Shown: in pieces, positions 52,939 to 61,770 of the stretch
How positions within the stretch are numbered: position 1 is the stretch's first letter
Layout of the letters: each line of letters begins with the position of its first letter
NCBI GenBank assembly: GCA_964554875.1
Contig: CAZKQJ010000003.1
Span: 1-64,000 of the forward strand
Direction of reading: 5' to 3'
Length of the DNA stretch: 64,000 bases
DNA from: Marispirochaeta sp964554875
Lineage (GTDB): Bacteria > Spirochaetota > Spirochaetia > JC444 > Marispirochaetaceae
The notes under the pieces: model-generated
What the model saw: the letters and a program-made list of their open reading frames with translations, nothing else
The model's database searches: none
What the model was told of the DNA's origin: nothing
Position numbers and translations under genes: made by a program

Positions 52939-53682
52939 CTATGATTCCGTTGCTGCTTCAGGTTCCACCACCGTCAGAAAATAGTCCCACAGCGGCTCGG
53001 AGGGCGGCGGAGCTGTGCAGCGAACAGTCTTTCCCTTTTCGCCAATGGGATGTTCAAAAAGAAGGAAACGGGCGTGGAGGGATATACCGCCGTCGGGGTT
53101 CGAACGCCTTGCGCCGTACTTCAGGTCTCCCCGGATATGCATTCCCCGAGCTGCCAGCTGGCAGCGGATCTGGTGGTGCCGTCCGGTACCGATTTCCACC
53201 TCCAGCAGAAAATAGCGGTCTCCTCCGGCCAGGAGCCTGTACTTCAGCAGGGCCCGTTTGGCGCTTTTAGCCTGCCGGCTTCCCGACGGCGAAGCGGATA
53301 CAACAAAGGACTTGTTCTTTTTTACATCCTTCCACAGCAGATCCTCAAAACTTCCCTCCTCTTCCGGTGGAGGGTTGTCCACCAGGGCCCAGTAGCGCTT
53401 TTCCACCCGGCCTTCGCGGAAAAGAGCGTTGATCCGGGAGAGGGCCTTGCTGGTCTTGGCGAACACCACCACCCCGCTGGTGGGCCGGTCAAGCCGATGG
53501 GTGACCCCTAAAAAGACGTTCCCCGGTTTTGCATACCTCATGCGAATATACTCTTTTATGGCCTCCCCCATGGGGGAATCCCCGCTGCGGTCTCCCTGGA
53601 CCAGCTCTCCGGGAAGTTTATTAACGACAATAAGATGGTTGTCCTCGTAGAGGACCCGTTGGGAAACATCTGAAACGGACAT
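52939..53682 (-). CDS. RluA-family pseudouridine synthase
   Basis: A 247-residue protein. The active-site motif GVTHRLDRPTSGVVVFAKT contains the catalytic Asp; YEDNHLIVVNKLPGELVQGD is the family opening and IGTGRHHQIRCQLAARGMHI the second conserved block. No S4 domain is present, as in the RluA/RluC-short subgroup. It converts uridine to pseudouridine in rRNA or tRNA; the exact site is unknown. Confidence 0.92.
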   Translation of the reverse strand: MSVSDVSQRVLYEDNHLIVVNKLPGELVQGDRSGDSPMGEAIKEYIRMRYAKPGNVFLGVTHRLDRPTSGVVVFAKTSKALSRINALFREGRVEKRYWALVDNPPPEEEGSFEDLLWKDVKKNKSFVVSASPSGSRQAKSAKRALLKYRLLAGGDRYFLLEVEIGTGRHHQIRCQLAARGMHIRGDLKYGARRSNPDGGISLHARFLLFEHPIGEKGKTVRCTAPPPSEPLWDYFLTVVEPEAATES

Positions 53683-53790
53683 ACCTTCTTGTACTCGTCC
53701 AGCACTCCAGGGTCAAGGGAAAAACACTCCGGGGCGTTTTGTTTCAACCTGTTGTATTATCACTATTTTCTCTAAAATGTGTATTTTTAC

Positions 53791-53819
53791 TTGACAGCGG
53801 CCCTTAAGGGATACATTAT
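53791..53819 (+). promoter_or_regulatory. Promoter of the histidine kinase gene
   Basis: TTGACA at 53791-53796, 17-bp spacer, CATTAT at 53814-53819. The spacer holds the palindrome CCCTTAAGGG (53801-53810), possibly an operator. Confidence 0.7.
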
Positions 53820-53886
53820 GGATGCATAAGCATCATAGTTGTTTGATACAACAAACAGACTGAAGGCCAAGGAGCCCCGTGCCGAC

Positions 53887-54843
53887 ATGACTCATCTGGC
53901 AATCGAAGAATACCCCGACGGTATTCTCATAATTGATACATCCACCCTGCAGATACTGAACGCCAACACCCGGGCCACCGAACTGTTCAGGATAGACAAA
54001 GCGAAAATCTTGAACTTCAGACTGCCGGAGCTGCTTCCCGAGGCGGCCTCCCTGACCGCCGCCGGAGCAGGGGTATCCCTCACCCATGAAATCCCCGACG
54101 GAACAAGGGCCATAGTACTGGAGATCAGCATGCCGGCCCGGAAGGACTCCGCTAATCCCCATCGTCCCGTCTTTCTGCGGGAGATGACATCCCACTACGA
54201 AATCCGTCGGGACCTGGAAAAAAAGCTTGAACGCCTCCATCTGCTGGATAAAGAGACCCACCACCGGGTAAAGAACAGTCTGGCCATCGTCTCATCCCTG
54301 ATCGGCCTTAAATCGGTGGACTTCGAAAACGCCAAAGAGTTCTACCATCTTGCCAGCCAGGTGGAAGCTGTGGCGGAGATACACAACGGACTGGCCCGGA
54401 AGCCCGGTACCCTCAGGGTCAACATATCCTCCTATCTGGGCAAGGTGGCAAAGAGCGCCCTCCAGGCCTACGGCTTCCTGCAGCTCAGCCCGGAGATAAA
54501 TATTGAGAACCGGGAAATTCCGGCCAGGGCGGCACGAAGCCTGGGCATCATCGTTAACGAGATCATCATCAACTCCTGCAAGTACGGTTTTGACCCGGAG
54601 ACCCGTTCGGGTGCCATGCTGTGGCTGGAACTCAGTTCCTGTCCCCGATCGGAGGGGACAGAACTCATCCTTAGAATCGGCAACAACGGACGCTTCAGGA
54701 CCGGCGCGTCTGACTCCGGAAACTCCTCAGGGACAGGAAAGACCCTCATCGACGCCCTTTTGCGGGAACTCCAGGGGAGCATACGTGTGACAAAAGAACC
54801 CCATCCGATTTTCGAGATCCGCTTGACCTTACAGGACGAATAG
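53887..54843 (+). CDS. Sensor histidine kinase, PAS plus HisKA_2 (HWE-like)
   Basis: About 318 residues from ATG 53887; AAGGAG lies about 13 bp upstream, rather far, and a TTG at 53839 is an alternative. The first ~105 residues form a PAS-like domain (YPDGILIIDTSTLQILNANT). The phosphoacceptor box is DKETHHRVKNSLAIVSSL, of the HisKA_2 type, and the ATPase has NEIIINSCKYGFDPE and a late GTGKTLIDALL. There is no membrane segment, so the signal is cytoplasmic. No response regulator gene is adjacent. Confidence 0.87.
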   Translation: MTHLAIEEYPDGILIIDTSTLQILNANTRATELFRIDKAKILNFRLPELLPEAASLTAAGAGVSLTHEIPDGTRAIVLEISMPARKDSANPHRPVFLREMTSHYEIRRDLEKKLERLHLLDKETHHRVKNSLAIVSSLIGLKSVDFENAKEFYHLASQVEAVAEIHNGLARKPGTLRVNISSYLGKVAKSALQAYGFLQLSPEINIENREIPARAARSLGIIVNEIIINSCKYGFDPETRSGAMLWLELSSCPRSEGTELILRIGNNGRFRTGASDSGNSSGTGKTLIDALLRELQGSIRVTKEPHPIFEIRLTLQDE

Positions 54844-54950
54844 GGGTAGGTTTTTTAAAGGCGCTTGGATCTACCATAACGACCGAGACGCCGGAAGGAA
54901 CGCAATGAGACATTCCTACTCTACCCTTTCCACTCTTTTTGAGGGCTCCG

Positions 54951-55760
54951 ATGATTGAGCTCGAGGGGGTGAGTTATACCTATCCGGATTCCGGAGGCCC
55001 CGCGGTCTCGAAACTGAACCTCCAGATCCGTCCGGGAGAGGTGACCCTCCTTTCAGGGGCCAACGGTTCGGGAAAATCTACCCTGACCAGGCTTATCCTC
55101 GGACTGCTGGAGCCGGATGAGGGAAGCATTCAGGTCGACGGAAGCTTCGATTCCGAGGAACGCCGCGGCCGTATCGGTCTGGTTCGCCAGGACCCCCGCA
55201 GTCAGCTTATTGCCAGCCTTGTGGATGAAGAGGTCGCCTTCGGTCCTGAAAACCTCGGCCTCCCGCGGGATGAGATCCGCAGCCGGGTGCAGGCAGCCCT
55301 GGACAAGGTCGGCCTTTCCGGTTTTGACGACCGGAACCCGGATACCCTCTCCGCCGGACAGCAGCAGCGCCTCGCCATCGCGGGCGTCCTTGCAATGCGG
55401 CCCAGGTACATCATCTTTGACGAAGCTTCCTCCATGCTCGATCCCGCAGGAAGGGAGGATTTTTACCGCCTCTGCGCAGAGCTTGCCGCCTCCGGTGTGG
55501 GGATTCTGAGTATCAGCCACTTTCCCGACGAAGCCCTCAGGGCCGACAGAATGCTGCTTATGGACAGAGGGATGATTGCCGCCCAGGGCGAGCCTGCTGC
55601 AGTCTTCCGTCAGCGCCCCGAGCTGAAACGTCCCTTCATTTTCAGACTCTCCGAAGCCCTGAGGGCCCAGGGAATAGCACTTCCCGAAGGTACGAACACC
55701 CTTGAGAGAATGACGGGCAGCCTGGAGAGGCTGTGCAATACTCCCGGGAGGAATAAATGA
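54951..55760 (+). CDS. ecfA1: ECF transporter ATPase EcfA1
   Basis: About 269 residues from ATG 54951 (MIELEGVSYTYPDSGG), with GAGGG upstream. Walker A SGANGSGKST, Q loop GLVRQDPRSQLIA (a typical ECF Q-loop with QxP), signature LSAGQQQRLAIAG and Walker B YIIFDEASSMLDP. Together with the next gene it forms the ATPase pair of an energy-coupling-factor vitamin importer. ATGA overlap with the following gene. Confidence 0.92.
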   Translation: MIELEGVSYTYPDSGGPAVSKLNLQIRPGEVTLLSGANGSGKSTLTRLILGLLEPDEGSIQVDGSFDSEERRGRIGLVRQDPRSQLIASLVDEEVAFGPENLGLPRDEIRSRVQAALDKVGLSGFDDRNPDTLSAGQQQRLAIAGVLAMRPRYIIFDEASSMLDPAGREDFYRLCAELAASGVGILSISHFPDEALRADRMLLMDRGMIAAQGEPAAVFRQRPELKRPFIFRLSEALRAQGIALPEGTNTLERMTGSLERLCNTPGRNK

Positions 55761-56632
55761 ACCCGGTTATCAGTCTCCGCGGACTGGAATACAGCTATGG
55801 AAAACCGGATAAGCATCTTCCTGAACCTCCGAAGGTCCTTGCAGGAATCGATCTGCAGGTAGACGGAGCGGAACTCCTGGCGATAATCGGGGCCACAGGT
55901 TCGGGTAAAACAACCCTGCTGCAGATACTGGCCGGGCTTCTGCTGCCGAAAAAGGGAGAAGCACGGATACTTGATCTTGACCTGGCAAACCCGAAGATCC
56001 GGGAAAAAGAGCTGGATGCTCACCGGCGCCGGACGGTCATCGCCCTGCAGCGCCCGGAGGAGATGCTCTTTCGAACCTATGTGGGGGACGACGTGGCCTA
56101 CGGTCCCGCCAACTACGGCATCAGCGGCCGGGCCCTTGCCCTGCGGGTCAAGGAGGCCATGGAGGCCATGGGACTTTCCTACACCCTGTTCAAGGACCGG
56201 CGCACCGACAGCTTAAGCGGCGGGGAGATGCGCAAGGCCGCCCTCGCGGGAGTGCTGGCCCTGAAACCGGAAATACTGCTCCTGGACGAGCCCTCGGCGG
56301 GGCTCGATCCACCCTCGGCGGAGGAGCTCTTCCGGCGGATTCAGGACCTCCGGGAACAGGGGGTTACCGTCCTCTTTTCCACCCACGACATGGAGCAGGT
56401 AATGCTTGCCGACAGAGCGGCGGTTTTCCACGAGGGACGGCTCCTGGCAGTAGACACGCCGGAACAGCTCTTTTTTTACAGCCAGATCCCTGAACAAGCC
56501 GGACTCCTTCCCCCCGAGGCAGCCCGGATATACCGGCAGCTGAAAAACCTGGGAGTAGACATGCCTCTCAATAAAACCCCGTCCTGGGACCCTGAGTCCC
56601 TGGCGAACAGCATAGTGGAGGCCCTGACATGA
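55757..56632 (+). CDS. ecfA2: ECF transporter ATPase EcfA2
   Basis: A 291-residue ATPase. Walker A GATGSGKTT, Q loop IALQRPEEMLF, signature LSGGEMRKAALAG and Walker B EILLLDEPSAGLDPP. It pairs with EcfA1 and binds EcfT. It overlaps both neighbours by 4 bp, so four genes in a row are translationally coupled. Confidence 0.92.
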   Translation: MNPVISLRGLEYSYGKPDKHLPEPPKVLAGIDLQVDGAELLAIIGATGSGKTTLLQILAGLLLPKKGEARILDLDLANPKIREKELDAHRRRTVIALQRPEEMLFRTYVGDDVAYGPANYGISGRALALRVKEAMEAMGLSYTLFKDRRTDSLSGGEMRKAALAGVLALKPEILLLDEPSAGLDPPSAEELFRRIQDLREQGVTVLFSTHDMEQVMLADRAAVFHEGRLLAVDTPEQLFFYSQIPEQAGLLPPEAARIYRQLKNLGVDMPLNKTPSWDPESLANSIVEALT

Positions 56633-57504
56633 GGGACTTCGGGAGTTTCGGGGGAGGATTCGACCTTTTTCGCCGCCAGGCCAGCTCCGGAAGCCTGGGA
56701 CAGCTCCACCCGGGAGTTAAAGCCGCGGGGCTTATTGTCGGGGTCGGAACCATCAGCCTGATCAATTCCGCCAGCGGTCTGCTTTTTATTCTCTGCTGCC
56801 TCCTGGTGGCCGCAGGGAGTACCGGCCTTTCGGCCCCCAGGCTCTTAAGGCCTCTGCTTCCCGTGACGCCTTTTCTTGTTCTGGTCGTCCTGCTCCATGG
56901 GCTAACCCGCAGCAGCTCACCCGGGGAAGCCCTCCTCTCCAGGGGAGATATTCTTCCCATGCTGATCATGAGCCTGAGGATCATCACGCTCATGGGCTGG
57001 ATAGGCCTCTCCAGCGCTGCGGTAACCACCCCGGAGGTGAGCTACGGAATAGAGGCCCTCTTTTCTCCCCTGGAACGCTTCGGCTTTCCCGCCGGTGAGC
57101 TGGGACTCATCGCCACAGTAACCTTCCGCTTTATTCCCTTCCTGCGGGAAGAGAGCGAACGCCTGGCCAAGGCCCAGACCGCCCGGGGCGGCAGCCTGGG
57201 TTTCAGGTCAGCAAACCCCTTCCGGAGGATGAAGGCCGCCCTGCCCACCATGGTACCCCTCTTTATCGGGACCCTGAGACGGGCGGAGGTTCTGGCGGAG
57301 TCCATGCATCTCCGGGGATACAGGGAAAAGCAGAGCAGGATACGATTGCACAGGTATCCGGTAAAGCTTCAGGACCTTCTCTGGTCCGCGGCAGGCGCCG
57401 CCGTCCTGGCCGCGGCTGTCTGTATGCAGTATGCAGATACGGACGCCCGTCTTGTACGGGAACTTATCAATAGTATTTCCAGTTTTAGAGGAGTTGCAGT
57501 ATGA
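56629..57504 (+). CDS. ecfT: ECF transporter transmembrane subunit EcfT
   Basis: A 291-residue membrane protein with about five membrane segments. The two coupling motifs that touch the ATPases are visible: AQTARGGSLG and ESMHLRGYR, each with the Arg-Gly pair of EcfT. It links ATP hydrolysis to the substrate-binding S component encoded next. Confidence 0.9.
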   Translation: MRDFGSFGGGFDLFRRQASSGSLGQLHPGVKAAGLIVGVGTISLINSASGLLFILCCLLVAAGSTGLSAPRLLRPLLPVTPFLVLVVLLHGLTRSSSPGEALLSRGDILPMLIMSLRIITLMGWIGLSSAAVTTPEVSYGIEALFSPLERFGFPAGELGLIATVTFRFIPFLREESERLAKAQTARGGSLGFRSANPFRRMKAALPTMVPLFIGTLRRAEVLAESMHLRGYREKQSRIRLHRYPVKLQDLLWSAAGAAVLAAAVCMQYADTDARLVRELINSISSFRGVAV

Positions 57505-58064
57505 GTACACGAATACGATTTCTGGTGATAACCGGCGCCCTGGGGGCCCTGTCCATCGTTCTTTCCCTGACCCCCCTGGGCTTCATTCCCTGGGTCGGCG
57601 GGGCCTCCCTTACCACCATGCACATTCCGGTCATTGTTGGGGCCGTCATTGAAGGGCCCGTCGCCGGTGTCATAATCGGAGGAATCTTCGGTCTCTTCGG
57701 AATGATCCGGGCGGCGATTGCTCCCCAGGGACCTCTGGATCCTCTTTTCGTCAATCCCCTGGTCTCCCTTCTGCCGAGGCTCCTGATCGGTCCCGCAGCC
57801 TGGGCGGTCTGGAAGCTCCTGAAACGCTTCCCCGTTCCTGCCCTGATTCTGGCGGGCATAGCCGGAAGCCTGGTAAACACCGTACTGGTCTTGAGCGCCC
57901 TGGGACTCCTGGAAGCCCTGCCCTGGAAGCTTATTGCCGGCGTCGCCGTGGCCAACGGTCTGCCGGAAGCCGTCGCCGCAGCCCTGATAACCCTGGCGGT
58001 GGTGGCGGCCTGGAAACGCATTGACACCGGAAAGGGTCGCTCGTCCCTCGAGGACCTGGAATAA
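57501..58064 (+). CDS. ECF transporter S component, probably for pantothenate
   Basis: A 187-residue protein with about six membrane segments, the size of an S component. Conserved-looking segments: TTMHIPVIVGAVIEGPVAG, IIGGIFGLFGMI and FVNPLVSLLPRLLIG. The S component sets the substrate. Its stop overlaps the start of coaX by one base (TAATG), and coaX phosphorylates pantothenate, so I infer a PanT-type pantothenate transporter. The family resemblance is from memory. Confidence 0.8.
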   Translation: MSTRIRFLVITGALGALSIVLSLTPLGFIPWVGGASLTTMHIPVIVGAVIEGPVAGVIIGGIFGLFGMIRAAIAPQGPLDPLFVNPLVSLLPRLLIGPAAWAVWKLLKRFPVPALILAGIAGSLVNTVLVLSALGLLEALPWKLIAGVAVANGLPEAVAAALITLAVVAAWKRIDTGKGRSSLEDLE

Positions 58065-58849
58065 TGCTCCTGGCCATCGATATCGGCAACTCGAACATCG
58101 TTTTCGGTCTCTACGGCAGCCGGGGATGGATCGATCACTGGCGTATCCACACGGATCACAACAAGATGCCCGACGAATACGCCGTCCTTTTCCGGGACAT
58201 CCTCCGGGAAGAGAGCGTAGCCCGGGAAGCCATCGGCACGACCATAATAAGCTCCGTGGTCCCCCATCTGACGGAAAAGATTCGGGAGGTAACCCAGACC
58301 CTGACAGGCAAGGACCCCCTGATAGTCGGTCCCGGTATTAAAACCGGTATAAAGATACGCACCGACAATCCGTCGGAAGTGGGTTCAGACCTGGTCTGCA
58401 ACGCCGTCGCCGCCTATGAAAGAGTCAAAGGCAACTGCATCGTCGTCGATTTCGGGACGGCCCTGACTTTTACCGCGGTCAACGACAAGGGGGATCTGAT
58501 GGGTGTCGCCATTGCTCCGGGCATTCAGGCCGGGGCGGGAGCCCTGGCCGCTTCTACTGCCCAGCTGCCTCAGGTCTGGCTCCAGGAGCCGGAACACGCC
58601 ATAGGCAAAAATACGACCCAGTCCATCCGCTCGGGGATTCTCTTCGGTTACGCCGGGCTGGTGGAAGGGCTGATTCGGCGCATCCGGGCGGAGCTTGGGG
58701 GAGAAGCAACGGTTATCGCCACGGGCGGCAGAGCTTCGGTCATAGCGCCCCTTACAGACTGCATTACCCTGGTGGAGCCCTGGCTCATCCTGGAAGGACT
58801 GCGGCTCATAGCAGAACGGAACAACTGGTCCGCACAAAGGTCGGTATGA
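58064..58849 (+). CDS. coaX: Type III pantothenate kinase
   Basis: A 261-residue kinase of the normal CoaX length. It begins MLLAIDIGNSNIVFGL (the phosphate-binding loop DIGNSN), with DPLIVGPGIKTGI, VVDFGTALTFTAVN and a late VIATGGRAS. It performs the first step of CoA synthesis from vitamin B5 and belongs to the ASKHA fold, not to CoaA. It is coupled to the ECF transporter genes upstream, making one uptake and activation unit. Confidence 0.95.
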   Translation: MLLAIDIGNSNIVFGLYGSRGWIDHWRIHTDHNKMPDEYAVLFRDILREESVAREAIGTTIISSVVPHLTEKIREVTQTLTGKDPLIVGPGIKTGIKIRTDNPSEVGSDLVCNAVAAYERVKGNCIVVDFGTALTFTAVNDKGDLMGVAIAPGIQAGAGALAASTAQLPQVWLQEPEHAIGKNTTQSIRSGILFGYAGLVEGLIRRIRAELGGEATVIATGGRASVIAPLTDCITLVEPWLILEGLRLIAERNNWSAQRSV

Positions 58850-58851
58850 AT

Positions 58852-58880
58852 TTGCATTTTTTCATCGAAATGTTCATACT
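58852..58880 (+). promoter_or_regulatory. cheW promoter
   Basis: TTGCAT at 58852-58857, 17-bp spacer, CATACT at 58875-58880, 18 bp before the ATG at 58899. GGAGGAG precedes the start codon. Confidence 0.6.
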
Positions 58881-58898
58881 AGAGAGAGGAGGAGAACA

Positions 58899-59411
58899 AT
58901 GCCGGGTCCGCAATCCACAATCAATACCCTGACGCGTCAGTATCTGACCTTTCACCTGGAAAAGGAGCTGTACGCTGTTGACGTCCGGAACGTACGGGAG
59001 GTGCTGGAGGTACCCAGAATAACAAAGATTCCCCGTATGCCTGAGTTCATGAAGGGGGTAATCAACCTCCGGGGCAGCGTTGTGCCGGTAATCGATCTGC
59101 GCCTCAAGCTCGAACTGCCCACGGCGGAACAGACCGAAAGCACCAGCATCATCATTCTGGAAGTTCTCCACAAGGGACAGGAACTGCAGGTAGGGGCCTT
59201 CGTCGATTCGGTCGACGAGGTCGTCGAGATCGACGAAGCCAGTATAGAACCGGCTCCCAGGTTCAGCACCCAGATCAATACCGATTTTATCAACGGCATC
59301 GGAAAAATGGACGAGGAGTTCGTGATTATCCTGAACACCTTCAAGGTCTTCAGCGAAACCGAGCTGGGAATCCTCTCCGCCGCCGAGACCGAAGCAGCCC
59401 CGGCGGAGTAG
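58899..59411 (+). CDS. cheW: Chemotaxis coupling protein CheW
   Basis: A 170-residue CheW with the SH3-like fold: YLTFHLEKELYAVDVRNVRE at the start, MPEFMKGVINLRGSVVPVID (the central signature) and VGAFVDSVDEVVEI. It joins chemoreceptors to the CheA kinase. It is a lone copy here, without cheA or receptors alongside, behind its own promoter. It converges on glnS with 6 bp between the stops. Confidence 0.95.
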   Translation: MPGPQSTINTLTRQYLTFHLEKELYAVDVRNVREVLEVPRITKIPRMPEFMKGVINLRGSVVPVIDLRLKLELPTAEQTESTSIIILEVLHKGQELQVGAFVDSVDEVVEIDEASIEPAPRFSTQINTDFINGIGKMDEEFVIILNTFKVFSETELGILSAAETEAAPAE

Positions 59412-59417
59412 GCAGCT

Positions 59418-61109
59418 TTACACCCGGTTCTTCAACTTTGCCCAGGTATCCTTTAACCCGACGGTGCGGTTGAAAACCGGGGCTTCCGGGGTGGAATCAA
59501 GGTCCACCGTGTAGTATCCCTGACGCAGAAACTGGAAAATCCCCTGGATGGAACCGTTTTTCTCTCCCCTGGCAGCCTCCGCCAGGGCCGGTTCGAGCTT
59601 TACACCCTTTACTATCTCCAGTGAATCGGGATTCATGATCCGGGCAAAATCTCCATCGTGCTCCCAGGGACGTTCCTCGGTAAAAAGCTCGGAGTAGTTC
59701 CTGACCTCACCGTCAACAGCATGCCTGGCGCTGACCCAGTGGCTGGTGCCCTTGACCTTTCGTCCGTCCTCGCTCCAGCCGCCCCGGCTCGCCGGATCGT
59801 AGGTACAGATAACCTCCACCACCCGGCCGGAATCGTCGGTACGGTAATCGGTGCAGGTTACGTAGTAGGCGTGCTTAAGGCGTATTTCCCTTCCCGGACC
59901 AAGACGGAAGAACTTCTTCGGCGGATCCACCATGAAGTCCTCCTCTTCGATGTAGAGTTCGCGGCAGAAGGGGATCTTCCTGCTTCCCGCCTCCGGGTCT
60001 TCCGGGTTGTTCTCCCCGTCGAACCATTCCACCTGCTCTTCCGGATAATTGCTTATTGTCAGCTTCAAGGGTTTGAGAACCGCCATTCTCCTGAGGGCCC
60101 GACGGTTCAGATCTTCCCGCAGACAGTACTCCAGCTGTCCCGAATCGATAACGCTGTGGGCCTTTGAAATGCCGATCATCTCCACAAAGGCCTTGATCGC
60201 CTCGGGAGTGTATCCCCGGCGCCTTAAGCCCCGGATTGTCGGTACCCGGGGATCGTCCCAGCCGGAGATCAGGCCGTCCTTCATCAGTCGCACGTAAAAA
60301 CGCTTGGATAAAAGGGTATTGGTTATCTGCAGACGTGAAAACTCGATCTGACGGGGACGGTGTACCGGGAGCTGTTCCAGAAACCAGTCGTACAGGGGGC
60401 GATGATCCTCGAACTCCAGGGTGCAGAGGGAATGGGTTATTCCCTCAAAGGAGTCTTCCAGTCCATGGGCCCAGTCGTACATGGGATAGATGCACCAGGC
60501 ATCTCCCTGACGGTAATGGGTAGCGTGCTGTATACGGTACATTACCGGGTCCCTCATATTGATGTTGCCGGAACTCATGTCGATCTTGGCCCGGAGGACC
60601 CGCTCTCCGTCGGGGAATTCCCCTTTTCGCATGCGCCGAAACAGGTCGAGGTTCTCCTCGGCACTCCGGTTTCGGCAGGGACTCTCCTTACCCGGCTCGG
60701 TCAGGGTTCCCCGGTACTCCCGGATCTCGTCGGCGGAGAGATCATCCACGTAGGCGAGGCCTTTCTTGATAAGTTCCTCCGCCAGCTCATACATGCGCTC
60801 AAAGTAATCCGAGGCAAAGGTCAGGTTCTCCCACTGGTACCCGAGCCAGCGGACGTCCTCCTGTATGCCGTTTATGTACTCCTGTTCCTCCTTAAGAGGA
60901 TTGGTATCGTCCATGCGGAGATTGCAGTAGCCGCCGTAGCGTCGGGCGGTCTCGAAATCGATATAGATGGCCTTGGCGTGGCCTATGTGCAGGTAGGCGT
61001 TCGGTTCCGGAGGAAAACGGGTTATGACCCTGTCTTTTACTTTTCCTTCCGCAAGGTCGCTGTCCACGGCCTCCCAGATAAAGTTTTTTCTGGTATCAGC
61101 ATCGCTCAT
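59418..61109 (-). CDS. glnS: Glutaminyl-tRNA synthetase
   Basis: About 563 residues from ATG 61107-61109, with GAGGAG 9 bp upstream. Class I motifs: TRFPPEPNAYLHIGHAKAI with HIGH, and TNTLLSKRF near the KMSKS position. The glutamine-specific body shows GYCNLRMDDTNPLKEEQEYI and IYPMYDWAHGLEDSFEGI. The anticodon-binding beta-barrel domains fill the last 200 residues. It charges tRNA-Gln directly, so this organism need not use the GatCAB route for Gln. Confidence 0.96.
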   Translation of the reverse strand: MSDADTRKNFIWEAVDSDLAEGKVKDRVITRFPPEPNAYLHIGHAKAIYIDFETARRYGGYCNLRMDDTNPLKEEQEYINGIQEDVRWLGYQWENLTFASDYFERMYELAEELIKKGLAYVDDLSADEIREYRGTLTEPGKESPCRNRSAEENLDLFRRMRKGEFPDGERVLRAKIDMSSGNINMRDPVMYRIQHATHYRQGDAWCIYPMYDWAHGLEDSFEGITHSLCTLEFEDHRPLYDWFLEQLPVHRPRQIEFSRLQITNTLLSKRFYVRLMKDGLISGWDDPRVPTIRGLRRRGYTPEAIKAFVEMIGISKAHSVIDSGQLEYCLREDLNRRALRRMAVLKPLKLTISNYPEEQVEWFDGENNPEDPEAGSRKIPFCRELYIEEEDFMVDPPKKFFRLGPGREIRLKHAYYVTCTDYRTDDSGRVVEVICTYDPASRGGWSEDGRKVKGTSHWVSARHAVDGEVRNYSELFTEERPWEHDGDFARIMNPDSLEIVKGVKLEPALAEAARGEKNGSIQGIFQFLRQGYYTVDLDSTPEAPVFNRTVGLKDTWAKLKNRV

Positions 61110-61203
61110 GTACGAACTCCTCTTTTCCACTGCGGCTGTCAATTTTTTTTCAGCTGCATTGTAAAGTAAAGAGAAGGACGTTACAAGCGAGAGAATACCA
61201 AGA

Positions 61204-61692
61204 CTACTTTTCCCGGTCCACCGCTGTTTCGGGAATTACAAGGACCGGACACGACGCGCGGCGCACCAGTTCCGAATCGACGCAGCCGAAGAGCAGCTTG
61301 TAAAAAGCACCGTGAGCGTGGGCGCCTACGACTATCATATCCACATCCCGTTCCTCGGCGGTTTCCAGGATTGCCTGGGCGGGATCTCCGGTCATAAGCA
61401 TGGCCTCGACTTCCACGCCGTCGTCCCTGAGCCGTTTTTCGATAAGCTCAAGAGCGTGTTTGTCGTTCCTGAGCTGTTCCACCTCTATTTCCCTGCGAAC
61501 GGATTCATCCAGACCGAAACCCAGTATGCCGTGGTAGGTGTATCCCGGCGAGTAGTAGATATAACCTGTCTGGGGCGGTTCCGTGTGAAGCAGCAGCAGT
61601 TTTGCCTGCCAGGCCTTGGCCAGATCCGAGCTGTAGCGCAGCACCGGACCGCTGAGATCGGAGAAGTCATGGGCGATTAGAATGGTCTTCAT
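61204..61692 (-). CDS. Universal stress protein, UspA family
   Basis: A 162-residue protein. It opens MKTILIAHDFSDLSGPVLRY, and the nucleotide-binding segment is MIVVGAHAHGAFYKLLFGCV then SELVRRASCPVLVIPE, the G-2x-G-9x-G(S/T)-like loop of UspA. An ATP-binding form is likely. AGGAGG precedes the ATG. It stands alone between glnS and msrB. Confidence 0.92.
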   Translation of the reverse strand: MKTILIAHDFSDLSGPVLRYSSDLAKAWQAKLLLLHTEPPQTGYIYYSPGYTYHGILGFGLDESVRREIEVEQLRNDKHALELIEKRLRDDGVEVEAMLMTGDPAQAILETAEERDVDMIVVGAHAHGAFYKLLFGCVDSELVRRASCPVLVIPETAVDREK

Positions 61693-61770
61693 GGCGTTCC
61701 TCCTTGCCTCATATTAAAGGTAAGGGCCAAACCGAGGATTTGGCAAGGAGAAAACACCAGAAGTGCAAAC

